Source of the DNA: Anaerolineaceae bacterium
GTDB lineage: Bacteria > Chloroflexota > Anaerolineae > Anaerolineales > Villigracilaceae
Length of the DNA: 11,597 bases
NCBI GenBank assembly: GCA_009885445.1
Contig: VFKQ01000100.1
Location: 1 to 11,597, forward strand
Reading direction: 5' to 3'
A model generated the notes under the pieces. It was not told the DNA's origin, ran no database searches, and worked only from the letters and a program-made list of their open reading frames with translations. Position 1 is the stretch's first letter. Each line of letters starts with the position of its first letter. A program made the position numbers and the translations under genes. Below, piece after piece: positions 1 through 5,825 of the stretch.

Positions 1-149
1 ATCCACGTCTTTGGGGCGCTGGTATAAGCCTAGTTTGAGCCTGTTTCCCCCCTTCCACCGCTCTCGGCGGTGAAAATCCGAGCTGTGGACCGGGCGCGGA
101 CTTCTGTATTTCGGTTTTTCGACAGTCTCGTTAGCCCGTCCCTTGCAAA
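1..149. other. Left-edge stretch without a recognisable gene
   Basis: No gene is supported here. On the plus strand the first nine codons (1-27) end in TAA and could be the tail of a gene lying mostly outside the window, but eight residues are too few to identify anything. A small hairpin (CACCGC, five-base loop, GCGGTG at 56-72) has no T-run on either side, so it is a poor terminator. The minus-strand reading frame that crosses this stretch runs on antisense to the antitoxin remnant and has no family resemblance I recognise. Confidence 0.35.
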
Positions 150-399
150 ATGAAAACCTGTAATAAAAATTGAAATTCCAGAAAAGGTACTTCTTGTAGA
201 AAAGACAGACGCAGAATCTTTTGGGCGTGAAATTCTTGTTTTGGCGGCTATTAAGTTATTTGAAATTGGCAGGCTTTCCTCTGGACGCGCATCTGAACTT
301 GCAGGAATGTCCAGAATTGAATTCTTGCTTAATTTGAATCGGTATAAGGTTTTCCCTTTTGCCACTGAACTTGACGATTTAGAAAATGCACATGCCTAA
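150..399 (+). pseudogene. UPF0175-family antitoxin, start codon frameshifted off
   Basis: UPF0175 proteins are small antitoxins of about 80-90 residues, usually encoded just before a DUF3368 PIN-type toxin. The frame ending at the TAA at 397-399 gives a nearly complete body. It has an N-terminal strand reading KIEIPEKVLL, the helix EILVLAAIKLFEIGRLSSG, then the family's most typical stretch ASELAGMSRIEFLLNLNRYKV. That frame meets a TGA at 151-153 and contains no ATG, GTG or TTG near the front. The only suitable ATG (150-152) is one base out of register because of the four-A run at 153-156. Removing one A would give a start reading MKPVIKIEIPEK, as expected for the family. The gene is therefore either a fresh pseudogene or carries a sequencing error; start from a rare codon such as ATT is a less likely alternative. 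Its 3' end overlaps the start of the toxin remnant by 8 bases (ATGCCTAA), the usual coupled layout. Confidence 0.72.
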
Positions 400-573
400 A
401 ACCATCCGCAATACTTCCGCATTACTTACCTTTATCGAATCGGCGCAATAAATTTGCTTCCGAAGATGTTCGATGAGGTTTGGACAGCCGAATCTGTCAA
501 GAATAAATTACTAGCAGGACACAGCAAAGGATACGCTGTTCCATTTTCTCGTCCTCCGAAGGGGATATTTTAG
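392..573 (+). pseudogene. DUF3368 (PIN-type) toxin remnant, frameshifted and truncated
   Basis: DUF3368 proteins are PIN-fold putative RNases of roughly 150-160 residues that pair with UPF0175 antitoxins. From the ATG at 392, overlapping the antitoxin stop, the first frame reads MPKTIRNTSALL and hits a TAA at 449-451. The conserved continuation is in the next frame: TYLYRIGAINLLPKMFDEVW, then AESVKNKLLAGHSKGYAVP, ending at a TAG at 571-573. A one-base frameshift around 420-430 therefore joins the two parts. Even when repaired, the product is about 60 residues and lacks the second half, where the remaining acidic residues of a PIN active site would lie. It should be non-functional. Identification rests on the pattern and on the antitoxin neighbour, not on a search. 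Confidence 0.65.
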
Positions 574-618
574 CTTTGCGCTAACATTGGGAATTTAGCT
601 ATATCTGTCGATCGCACT

Positions 619-2187
619 TCAGTAGGACGCCACAATGAGGGGTGCATAATTATTTAATTTCGCCATAATTTTCTGGACGCACGCCAACACATCCCCTGCC
701 AAAACGGACGCGGCGCTTCCGACCGCGCCCAAAGCGGCCAGCCCGGCCCGCGCATGGATCCACGCCCCAGCGACGGCAGACTCGAACGCGTCGAGTCCCT
801 GCGCGCGCAAGCCGACGATTAATCCGGCGAGCACGTCGCCCGTGCCAGCGCGAGCCAGCGCGGGAGTCGCGACGGGGAGGATGGCGATGCGTCCATCCGG
901 CGCGGCGATGACGGTGAACGCGCCTTTGAGCACGACGACATGTCCCCACTGCGCGGAGAATTTTTTGGCAATCGCTTCGCGGTCATTTTGAATTTCGTCT
1001 TTCGATAAACCTGTCAGCGCGGACATCTCTCCGGCATGCGGAGTCAAAATTGAAAGCGGCGGAAGTTTTTTGTGCCAGTCAGGAATCTGCGCGAGCAAGC
1101 GCAATCCGTCGGCGTCTACAACAAGGGGCGGTAATTTTAGTTCGAGCAATTTTGCAAAAAAATCGCGCGTGGTTTCTTTTGTGCCGAGTCCCGGGCCGAT
1201 CAACATAGACGTGACACGTTGAAGATTTTGCGCCACGAGAATCGCGGCGGCGCGTTCGACGAATCCGTTTTCGTGCGGGAGGGTCAACCACGTCGCTTCG
1301 GGGAGATGCGCGGCCAGCGCGGCGTGAAGCGGAACGGGCGCGGCCAGCGTGACGAGTCCCGCGCCGACGCGATATGCGGCTGTGGCCGCGAGCAGTGCCG
1401 CGCCAGAATATTGCAGCGAGCCAGCGATGATGAGCGCGGTGCCGAATGTCCCTTTGTGAGCGTCGAGAGGACGTGGCGGCAGATGGCGGGCAACCCACTC
1501 GCGGTGCGGTGCGAAGCGCGTGATTTGAGTCCACAGCGGCAGGTCGATGGGGAGTCCGATGTCTGCGATTTCAATGTCGCCCACAAATTCAAAGGAGGGT
1601 AATTTTAAAAGTCCTTGTTTGATGGCGGCCATGCACAAAGTTAAATCGGCGCGCAGGCAATCGGGGGCGGTTGCGCCGCTGTCGCAGTCCACGCCGGAGG
1701 GGCAATCGACGGCGAGCACAAAAATTTTTGAGTCGATTACTTTGAGCGCGGCGAGCACGCGCGCCATCTCGGGTTTGAGTGGAAGTTTTGCGCCGGTGCC
1801 GAGCAGGCCGTCGAGCAAAATATTTGCGGAGCCAACAAAGGCGCTTAGCGAATAAAAATTGTCGTCGGCTTCGCTAGAAATTATTTCGCCGCCCGCTTGA
1901 ATTAAATTTTGAATCAATTCGTCGTTGAGTTTGCGGCGCGCGTAATACGCGCAATATGCGCGCGTACGCCAACCCGCGCGGGCGAGGTGCGTGAGCGCCA
2001 CGAGCGTGTCGCCGCCGTTGTTGCCCGAGCCAACGAGGCCGAGCGCTTCGCTCCAGCCAGAATCAAAACGCAGGACACGCTCGGCCAATGCGCGTCCTGC
2101 GTTTTCCATCATTTGCAAATAGGTCAGGCCATGCGCGTCGGCCTGCGCTTCAATCGCTTTCATTTCGGCAGTCGAAACAATTTTCAT
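619..2187 (-). CDS. nnr: Bifunctional NAD(P)HX epimerase / ADP-dependent NAD(P)HX dehydratase
   Basis: This cytosolic repair enzyme converts hydrated, inactive NADH and NADPH back to the normal cofactors. The N-terminal YjeF_N half epimerises the R form to S, and the C-terminal ribokinase-like half dehydrates S at the cost of ATP or ADP. The 522 residues are normal for the fusion. Epimerase signs are MMENAGRA (26-33), GNNGGD (55-60), the LLDGLLGTG segment (124-132) with Asp126, and AVDCPSGVD (159-167). Dehydratase signs are HKGTFG (244-249), GPGLG (331-335), VVDADGL (356-362), TPHAGE (382-387) and the nucleotide-site loop AGTGDVLAG (447-455). The ATG at 2187 follows a weak GTGAGG ribosome site. 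It lies 69 bases downstream of fabD on the same strand, in a spacer filled by palindromic repeats. No terminator is evident after the TGA stop. Confidence 0.96.
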   Translation of the reverse strand: MKIVSTAEMKAIEAQADAHGLTYLQMMENAGRALAERVLRFDSGWSEALGLVGSGNNGGDTLVALTHLARAGWRTRAYCAYYARRKLNDELIQNLIQAGGEIISSEADDNFYSLSAFVGSANILLDGLLGTGAKLPLKPEMARVLAALKVIDSKIFVLAVDCPSGVDCDSGATAPDCLRADLTLCMAAIKQGLLKLPSFEFVGDIEIADIGLPIDLPLWTQITRFAPHREWVARHLPPRPLDAHKGTFGTALIIAGSLQYSGAALLAATAAYRVGAGLVTLAAPVPLHAALAAHLPEATWLTLPHENGFVERAAAILVAQNLQRVTSMLIGPGLGTKETTRDFFAKLLELKLPPLVVDADGLRLLAQIPDWHKKLPPLSILTPHAGEMSALTGLSKDEIQNDREAIAKKFSAQWGHVVVLKGAFTVIAAPDGRIAILPVATPALARAGTGDVLAGLIVGLRAQGLDAFESAVAGAWIHARAGLAALGAVGSAASVLAGDVLACVQKIMAKLNNYAPLIVASY

Positions 2188-2198
2188 CGCGCCTCACT

Positions 2199-2248
2199 TT
2201 CAGCCGACGAAGGTCGGCTTTGCAAATGTTGCGGCGACTTGAGTCGCC
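2199..2248. repeat. Palindromic repeat, copy A (fabD-nnr spacer)
   Basis: Two hairpins fill the spacer between fabD and the NAD(P)HX gene. AGCCGAC-GAAG-GTCGGCT is at 2202-2219, and GGCGAC-TTGA-GTCGCC at 2233-2248. The first 27 bases (2199-2225) are identical to 3264-3290 in the rpmF-fabD spacer. With this placement they may act as mRNA processing or stability signals, but they are more likely a dispersed genomic repeat. Neither hairpin is followed by a convincing T-run. Confidence 0.8.
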
Positions 2249-2256
2249 CATGCCCA

Positions 2257-3195
2257 CTACAAAGATTCAAAATCTGACGGATTGCCCAACACTTGACTCG
2301 TCACCGACGAGTCGATTCTTTTGACCAAACCGATCAGCACCGCGCCGGTGCCGACCTCGACGAAGTGACGGATGCCGCCGCGAATCATGGCTTGCACTGA
2401 TTCGGTCCAGCGCACGCGCGATTGCATTTGCGCGCGGATGTCGGCACGTAAATCGTCAGCGGAGGTCAGCGCCGAGGCGGCCACGTTACCCACCACGGGC
2501 GCGGACGGGTCGCGCATGGGCGCTGAGTCAACTGCGGCGTTCCAGTCTGCTTGAATGGAGTTCATTAAAGTCGAATGCGCCGCGATGGACACAGCCAGCG
2601 GCAAGGCGCGTTTTGCGCCAGCAGACTTGGCCAGTTCGAGGGCGCGTTCGACGGCGGGCTTCGCGCCGGAGATGACCACCTGCCCCGGGCAATTGTCGTT
2701 GGCAATTTGCACGGTTTCGCCTTCACGACTCGCTTCGGCGCAAACTTTGTCGAGGCCCGCGATGTCGAGGCCGAGGATGGCGGCCATGCTCCCGGGCGCG
2801 AGGTTGCCAGCGCGCTTCATCAACTCGCCGCGCGTGCGCACGAGGCGCAGTCCGTCGGCAAATGTCAACGCGCCGGATGCGGCCAGAGCGGATAACTCGC
2901 CGAGGGAATGTCCGGCCAGCGAGGCCGGGCGAAGGTCGGCGTGAAGATGCGTGAGGGTGCGCCAGGCCGCCATTGAGTGGACGTACAGCGCGGGCTGGGT
3001 GTTGATCGTCTCGTTGAGGGTTTCAGCGGGGCCGTCCCACATGATTTTTGAGAGGGCGAAGCCGAGGAGTTCGTCTGCTTCGGCGAAGGTTTGGCGGGCG
3101 ATGTCGTGCGCGGCGGCAAGGTCGCGGCCCATGCCGAGGGTTTGCGAACCCTGGCCGGGGAAGATGAAGGCGCTGGTTTTGAAGTCGAATGTCAC
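2257..3195 (-). CDS. fabD: Malonyl-CoA:acyl carrier protein transacylase
   Basis: FabD moves the malonyl group from coenzyme A to acyl carrier protein, supplying the extender for type II fatty acid synthesis in the cytosol. The 312 residues match the family's usual length. The oxyanion loop GQGSQ is at 14-18 and the nucleophile elbow GHSLGE at 95-100, with the active Ser97. Arg122 (in VRTRGELM) binds the malonyl carboxylate and His207 (in AAHSTLM) completes the dyad; the spacing matches Ser92, Arg117 and His201 of the E. coli enzyme within one residue. The C-terminal VEVGTGAVLIGLVKRI is also typical. The start is GTG at 3195, chosen because a strong AAGGAG site lies five bases upstream. It sits downstream of rpmF on the same strand, as in many rpmF-plsX-fabH-fabD clusters, but plsX and fabH are absent and a hairpin separates the two genes. 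Confidence 0.97.
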   Translation of the reverse strand: MTFDFKTSAFIFPGQGSQTLGMGRDLAAAHDIARQTFAEADELLGFALSKIMWDGPAETLNETINTQPALYVHSMAAWRTLTHLHADLRPASLAGHSLGELSALAASGALTFADGLRLVRTRGELMKRAGNLAPGSMAAILGLDIAGLDKVCAEASREGETVQIANDNCPGQVVISGAKPAVERALELAKSAGAKRALPLAVSIAAHSTLMNSIQADWNAAVDSAPMRDPSAPVVGNVAASALTSADDLRADIRAQMQSRVRWTESVQAMIRGGIRHFVEVGTGAVLIGLVKRIDSSVTSQVLGNPSDFESL

Positions 3196-3203
3196 TGAAG
3201 CTC

Positions 3204-3340
3204 CTTATGCTGGGCGGCTAAAGCCGCGCCAACGATTACAAAGTCCACCTTCGTGGACTGGCCTTCAGCCGACGAAGGTCGGCTTTGCAATGGTTGTGGC
3301 GATTTTTGCGAAGCATCCCTTTGGGACAATCGCCATCGCC
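3204..3340. repeat. Palindromic repeat cluster, copy B (rpmF-fabD spacer)
   Basis: Several short palindromes are packed together: GCGGCTAAAGCCGC near 3215, AGTCCAC-CTTC-GTGGACT (3243-3260), AGCCGAC-GAAG-GTCGGCT (3267-3284) and an outer pair GGCGAT/ATCGCC spanning about 3298-3340. Bases 3264-3290 are identical to 2199-2225. The mixture of perfect short stems with GAAG or CTTC loops suggests a family of dispersed intergenic palindromes. The stems lie in the probable 5' leader of fabD. Confidence 0.75.
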
Positions 3341-3352
3341 AACCATTTAAAC

Positions 3353-3385
3353 ACAAACGAGCCGTGATGGTCACGGCTCGTTTGT
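3353..3385. terminator. Strong hairpin after rpmF, probable terminator
   Basis: A perfect 15-bp stem, ACAAACGAGCCGTGA (3353-3367) pairing with 3371-3385, closes a three-base loop. It starts four bases past the rpmF stop codon. Read on the minus strand it is followed by GTTTAAATGG, a modest T-rich tail, so it probably ends or thins rpmF transcription before fabD. The tail is weak, so partial read-through is likely. Confidence 0.75.
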
Positions 3386-3388
3386 CTG

Positions 3389-3586
3389 TTACGCGGTATT
3401 CTTTTGCTTTTTGACGGCAATTACTTCGCGGCCCTTGTAGTGGCCGCAGTTGGCGCAGACCGTGTGCGGCAGGCGCATCGAACCGCAGTTCGAGCAGGCC
3501 ACGATATTGCGCGCTTGCAAAGCGTCATGCGCGCGGCGTCGGTCGCGGCGGCCTTTGGAGTGTTTGCGTTTGGGTTGTGGGGTCAT
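3389..3586 (-). CDS. rpmF: 50S ribosomal protein L32
   Basis: L32 is a small component of the large ribosomal subunit. The 65-residue product begins MTPQPKRKHSKGRRDRRRAH, matching the basic N-terminus of the family, and carries two Cys pairs, CSNC (31-34) and CANC (44-47), that form a zinc-ribbon. The typical ending GHYKGREV (48-55) is present, followed by a short lysine-rich tail. An in-frame ATG eight codons upstream is rejected. The chosen ATG at 3586 has an AAGGAG site six bases ahead, and the N-terminus then matches the family. It is the first gene of the minus-strand block and has its own promoter and terminator-like hairpin. Confidence 0.96.
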   Translation of the reverse strand: MTPQPKRKHSKGRRDRRRAHDALQARNIVACSNCGSMRLPHTVCANCGHYKGREVIAVKKQKNTA

Positions 3587-3654
3587 TCCGTTCTCCTTAT
3601 TGACATGCAACCGCCGAGCGCGAGGCCCGGCGTGTTTTCGAGACGAGTGCGCAG

Positions 3655-3684
3655 ATTATAAGCGGGCAGGGGCGATTGCGTCAA
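3655..3684 (-). promoter_or_regulatory. Promoter of rpmF
   Basis: On the minus strand, TTGACG (3684-3679) and TATAAT (3660-3655) are separated by 18 bases, close to the housekeeping sigma consensus. Transcription would start near 3648 and give a leader of about 60 bases with a GC-rich inverted repeat before the ribosome site. A weaker plus-strand pair, TTGCGT (3676-3681) and TACAAT (3701-3706) with 19 bases between, overlaps it back to back. Confidence 0.8.
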
Positions 3685-3703
3685 GATGAAAACGCATTTC
3701 TAC

Positions 3704-3861
3704 AATAGACCTCTTGCGTAAGTTCTTTTTTGCCACGGATTTCACAGATTTTCACGGATTCATTTAAAAATCAGTGGCAATCCGTGTAATCTGTGGCTTT
3801 CGCGCCTTCGTATATTTGCGTAATTCGCGTTAAAAATTCCCCGACTTTGCAATAGCCAAGA
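3704..3861. repeat. CCACGGATT-type inverted-repeat element with 9-bp flanking direct repeat
   Basis: The core arms are CCACGGATTTCACAGATT (3733-3750) and 3779-3796, which pair at 15 of 18 positions. The words CACGGATT, CACAGATT and CACGGATT repeat in tandem in the left arm. The sequence CATTTCTAC occurs on both sides (3695-3703 and 3862-3870), as a target duplication would. The outer edges CTCTTGCGTAAGT and, inverted, CTATTGCAAAGT are loosely alike. There is no coding capacity. This accounts for most of the 320-base gap between the rpmF and phosphatase starts. Confidence 0.6.
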
Positions 3862-3871
3862 CATTTCTACT

Positions 3872-3901
3872 TTGCCTTAACAACCTTAACCGTTGTACAA
3901 T
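3872..3901 (+). promoter_or_regulatory. Probable leaderless promoter of the phosphatase gene
   Basis: TTGCCT (3872-3877) and TACAAT (3896-3901) are separated by 18 bases. The phosphatase ATG lies only seven bases past the -10 box, so the transcript would begin at or next to the A of the start codon. No Shine-Dalgarno sequence precedes the ATG, in agreement with leaderless translation. Confidence 0.6.
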
Positions 3902-3908
3902 CGTTCTC

Positions 3909-4604
3909 ATGGAAATCCAGATCGCGGCCGCAAAAGTAAATCAATATGGACTGCCCGAAAGCGGTGACACGTTCGAGGTGGTTGAGCGCCCCAACGGCGG
4001 ACTCTCCGTCGTGCTGGCGGACGGTCAACGCGGCGGCAAGGCCATCTCGCAGATGGTCGTGCGCAAGGTCATCGGTCTGCTGGCCGAAGGCGTGCGTGAC
4101 GGCGCCGCCGCGCGCGCCGCCTCGGATGCGCTATTCACCGAGAAGCAGGGCAAAGCCTCCTGCACGCTCAACATCGCTTCATTAGATTTGATGACCAACA
4201 CCATTGTGCTGACGCGCAACAATCCCACGCCCCTAGCCATTTGTCGCGGCGGAATCGTGGATTATATTTCCAGCCCCAGCGAACCTTTGGGCCTGGCACG
4301 TGATATACGTCCGCTGATCAACGAGACCCTGCTCGAAGCAGACCTGATGATCGTGCTTTTCACCGACGGCCTAACCCATGCCGGCACGCGTCGCGGCCAG
4401 CCCATGGAAGTGTCCATGCTCATCCAATCCATGCTCGATGAGCAAGACCCATCCCCGCAGGCCATCGCCGACGAACTGCTCGCGCACGCCGTCAGCCTCG
4501 ACGAGGGCCGTCCCGCCGACGACATCAGCGTGGTGGTCATCAAGGTCGCGCCGCGCACCGGCGACTTGGTTCGCAGGTTAAACGTCCGTTTGCCGATTGA
4601 ATAG
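3909..4604 (+). CDS. Stand-alone PP2C/SpoIIE-type serine phosphatase
   Basis: The product is a 231-residue, metal-dependent serine/threonine phosphatase of the PPM type, without a sensor or membrane domain, similar in size and layout to RsbX of the partner-switching pathways. Metal-site motifs are in order: SGD (18-20), VVLADGQRGGKA (34-45) with Asp38-Gly39, the NPTPLAICRGG strand pair (105-115), SEPLGL (124-129), VLFTDGL (149-155) with Asp153, and ADDISVVVIKV (203-213) with Asp204-Asp205. The usual DGMG loop reads DGQR here. Such enzymes usually dephosphorylate an anti-anti-sigma (STAS) protein, but no STAS or anti-sigma gene is in the window, so the substrate is unknown. The ATG at 3909 is chosen for full domain length and the adjacent promoter. 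The channel-like gene follows 164 bases later across a repeat. Confidence 0.85.
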   Translation: MEIQIAAAKVNQYGLPESGDTFEVVERPNGGLSVVLADGQRGGKAISQMVVRKVIGLLAEGVRDGAAARAASDALFTEKQGKASCTLNIASLDLMTNTIVLTRNNPTPLAICRGGIVDYISSPSEPLGLARDIRPLINETLLEADLMIVLFTDGLTHAGTRRGQPMEVSMLIQSMLDEQDPSPQAIADELLAHAVSLDEGRPADDISVVVIKVAPRTGDLVRRLNVRLPIE

Positions 4605-4620
4605 CTGAAACCAAAATTGC

Positions 4621-4743
4621 TTCACCACAAAGGGCACAAAGTAACACGAAGGAAACCTTTGGTTTTAGCATTTTGCTTTTTGCTCTCCTTTCCCGAAGTA
4701 CATCGGGACAATGTGTGACCCTTCGTGGACTTTGTGGTAAAAG
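4621..4743. repeat. CCACAAAG-type inverted-repeat element
   Basis: The left arm at 4625-4652 carries CCACAAAG, CACAAAG and CACGAAGG words in series. The right arm (4719-4737) reads CCCTTCGTGGACTTTGTGG and is its imperfect inverse. A small hairpin CCCGA-AGTACA-TCGGG sits inside (4692-4707). Its design resembles the CCACGGATT element upstream, but the sequence is different. There is no coding capacity. It fills the phosphatase-channel spacer and could reduce read-through between them. Confidence 0.65.
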
Positions 4744-4768
4744 ATTTTGAAATTATTTCAATAGATAA

Positions 4769-5812
4769 ATGCGAAAACGACTCAAACAAACCCTGCAACA
4801 CTGGCGCGCCTCCTGGCGCGAAACCAAAATCCTCCTGCGCGAATTCGGCACGCCCCTGCTGTTATTCTTTTTTGTGATTCTGACCGGCGGCGCGCTATAT
4901 TTCTACATCGCGCGCGGCACAAACGAATCCATCGAGACTCTGCCCGAAGCCATCTACCTCGTATTGACCCTGTCCTTTTTACAGGCCACTGGAAATTTCC
5001 CCAACCAGCCCGCCCTGCAAATTTTTTATTTCATCATGCCCATCGTCGGCCTCGGCGCACTCGCGCAGGGCCTCACCGATTTTGGCATCCAATTATTTAA
5101 TCGCCGCCTGCGTAGCAGGGAATGGGAGATTGCCGTGGCATCCACACTCAACAAACATCACATCCTCGTCGGCCTCGGTCACCTCGGCTATCGCGTCGTC
5201 GAGCTTCTGCACAACATGGGCGAGCAAGTGGCCGTGGTGGAACTCGACCCCAAAGCCGATCTGGCCGCCGCCGTGCAAAAACTCAACGTGCCACTAATCA
5301 GCGGCGACTCGAGTCGCGACGGCACACTCAAAGACGCCGGCATCAAACGCGCCAAGTCCATAATTTTGTGCATTCAAAACGACGCGCTCAATTTAAAAAC
5401 CGCGCTTAAGGCGCGCAGTCTTAACCCCAACATCAAAGTCATCATGCGCATCTTCGACGATGAATTCGCCGACGAACTGCACGACCAGTTTGGCTTCAAC
5501 GCGCTCAGCGGCACCGCCATCGCCGCGCCCGCCTTCGCCGCCGCCGCCGCCGGCGCAGACATCACCAACCCGGTCAACATCGAAGGCGAATCGTTTAGCC
5601 TCGCAAAATTAACCATCGGGGCCAAATCCAAACTCGACGGAAAAACCGTGGGCCAGGTGGAAGACGGCTACGGCGTCAGCATCGTGCTCGTGCGCCACAA
5701 CCACAACACAGAATTTCATCCCACCGACAGCACCCACTTGCACGGCGGCGATTTATTGGCCGTGCTCGGACGCCCCGACAAACTCAACGCCCTCGTCCAC
5801 GCCAGCAAATAG
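4769..5812 (+). CDS. Two-TM channel-like protein with RCK/TrkA domains, non-canonical pore
   Basis: The 347-residue protein has the plan of a bacterial RCK-gated potassium channel subunit: a basic N-terminus, TM1 (about 27-48), a pore-loop region (60-80), TM2 (83-105), then a cytosolic RCK_N Rossmann domain and an RCK_C domain. The nucleotide loop is HILVGLGHLG (131-140), followed by the acidic end VVELD (156-160) and the SGDSSRDGTLKDAGI segment (178-192). The RCK_C domain occupies about 272-345. The pore loop reads TLSFLQATGNFPNQP (67-81), and the TVGYGD signature that coordinates K+ is missing. It may be a channel of other selectivity, a regulatory subunit or an inactive homologue; some annotators would call it a TrkA or potassium-channel protein. 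The ATG at 4769 has no clear ribosome site. The next gene begins 13 bases after the stop, so the two are probably one operon. Confidence 0.85.
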   Translation: MRKRLKQTLQHWRASWRETKILLREFGTPLLLFFFVILTGGALYFYIARGTNESIETLPEAIYLVLTLSFLQATGNFPNQPALQIFYFIMPIVGLGALAQGLTDFGIQLFNRRLRSREWEIAVASTLNKHHILVGLGHLGYRVVELLHNMGEQVAVVELDPKADLAAAVQKLNVPLISGDSSRDGTLKDAGIKRAKSIILCIQNDALNLKTALKARSLNPNIKVIMRIFDDEFADELHDQFGFNALSGTAIAAPAFAAAAAGADITNPVNIEGESFSLAKLTIGAKSKLDGKTVGQVEDGYGVSIVLVRHNHNTEFHPTDSTHLHGGDLLAVLGRPDKLNALVHASK

Positions 5813-5825
5813 GATTATCCCCTCG

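Noticed and set aside
30..365. 111-residue minus-strand open frame at the left edge
   Set aside because: It lies antisense to the antitoxin body, which has clear family motifs, and its own translation is low in structure and Ser/Arg-rich with no domain.
1079..1602. Long open frames on both strands inside the NAD(P)HX gene
   Set aside because: They are Arg-rich shadows of a GC-rich gene; the main frame has all catalytic motifs.
2951..3367. 138-residue plus-strand frame over the fabD start and repeat spacer
   Set aside because: Antisense to fabD and made partly of palindromic repeats; no start signal or domain.
3569..3610. Upstream ATG of rpmF (3610) giving a 73-residue product
   Set aside because: The AAGGAG site lies inside that extension, directly ahead of the ATG at 3586, where the known L32 N-terminus begins.
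3200..3850. Possible CRISPR array suggested by the many short repeats
   Set aside because: Repeats are palindromic, few and of unequal spacing, with no unit of constant length plus unique spacers and no cas genes.
5304..5317. Perfect 14-bp palindrome GCGACTCGAGTCGC in the channel gene
   Set aside because: It resembles the intergenic GGCGACTTGAGTCGCC stem, but it sits in a conserved coding segment (GDSSRD) and may be chance codon use.
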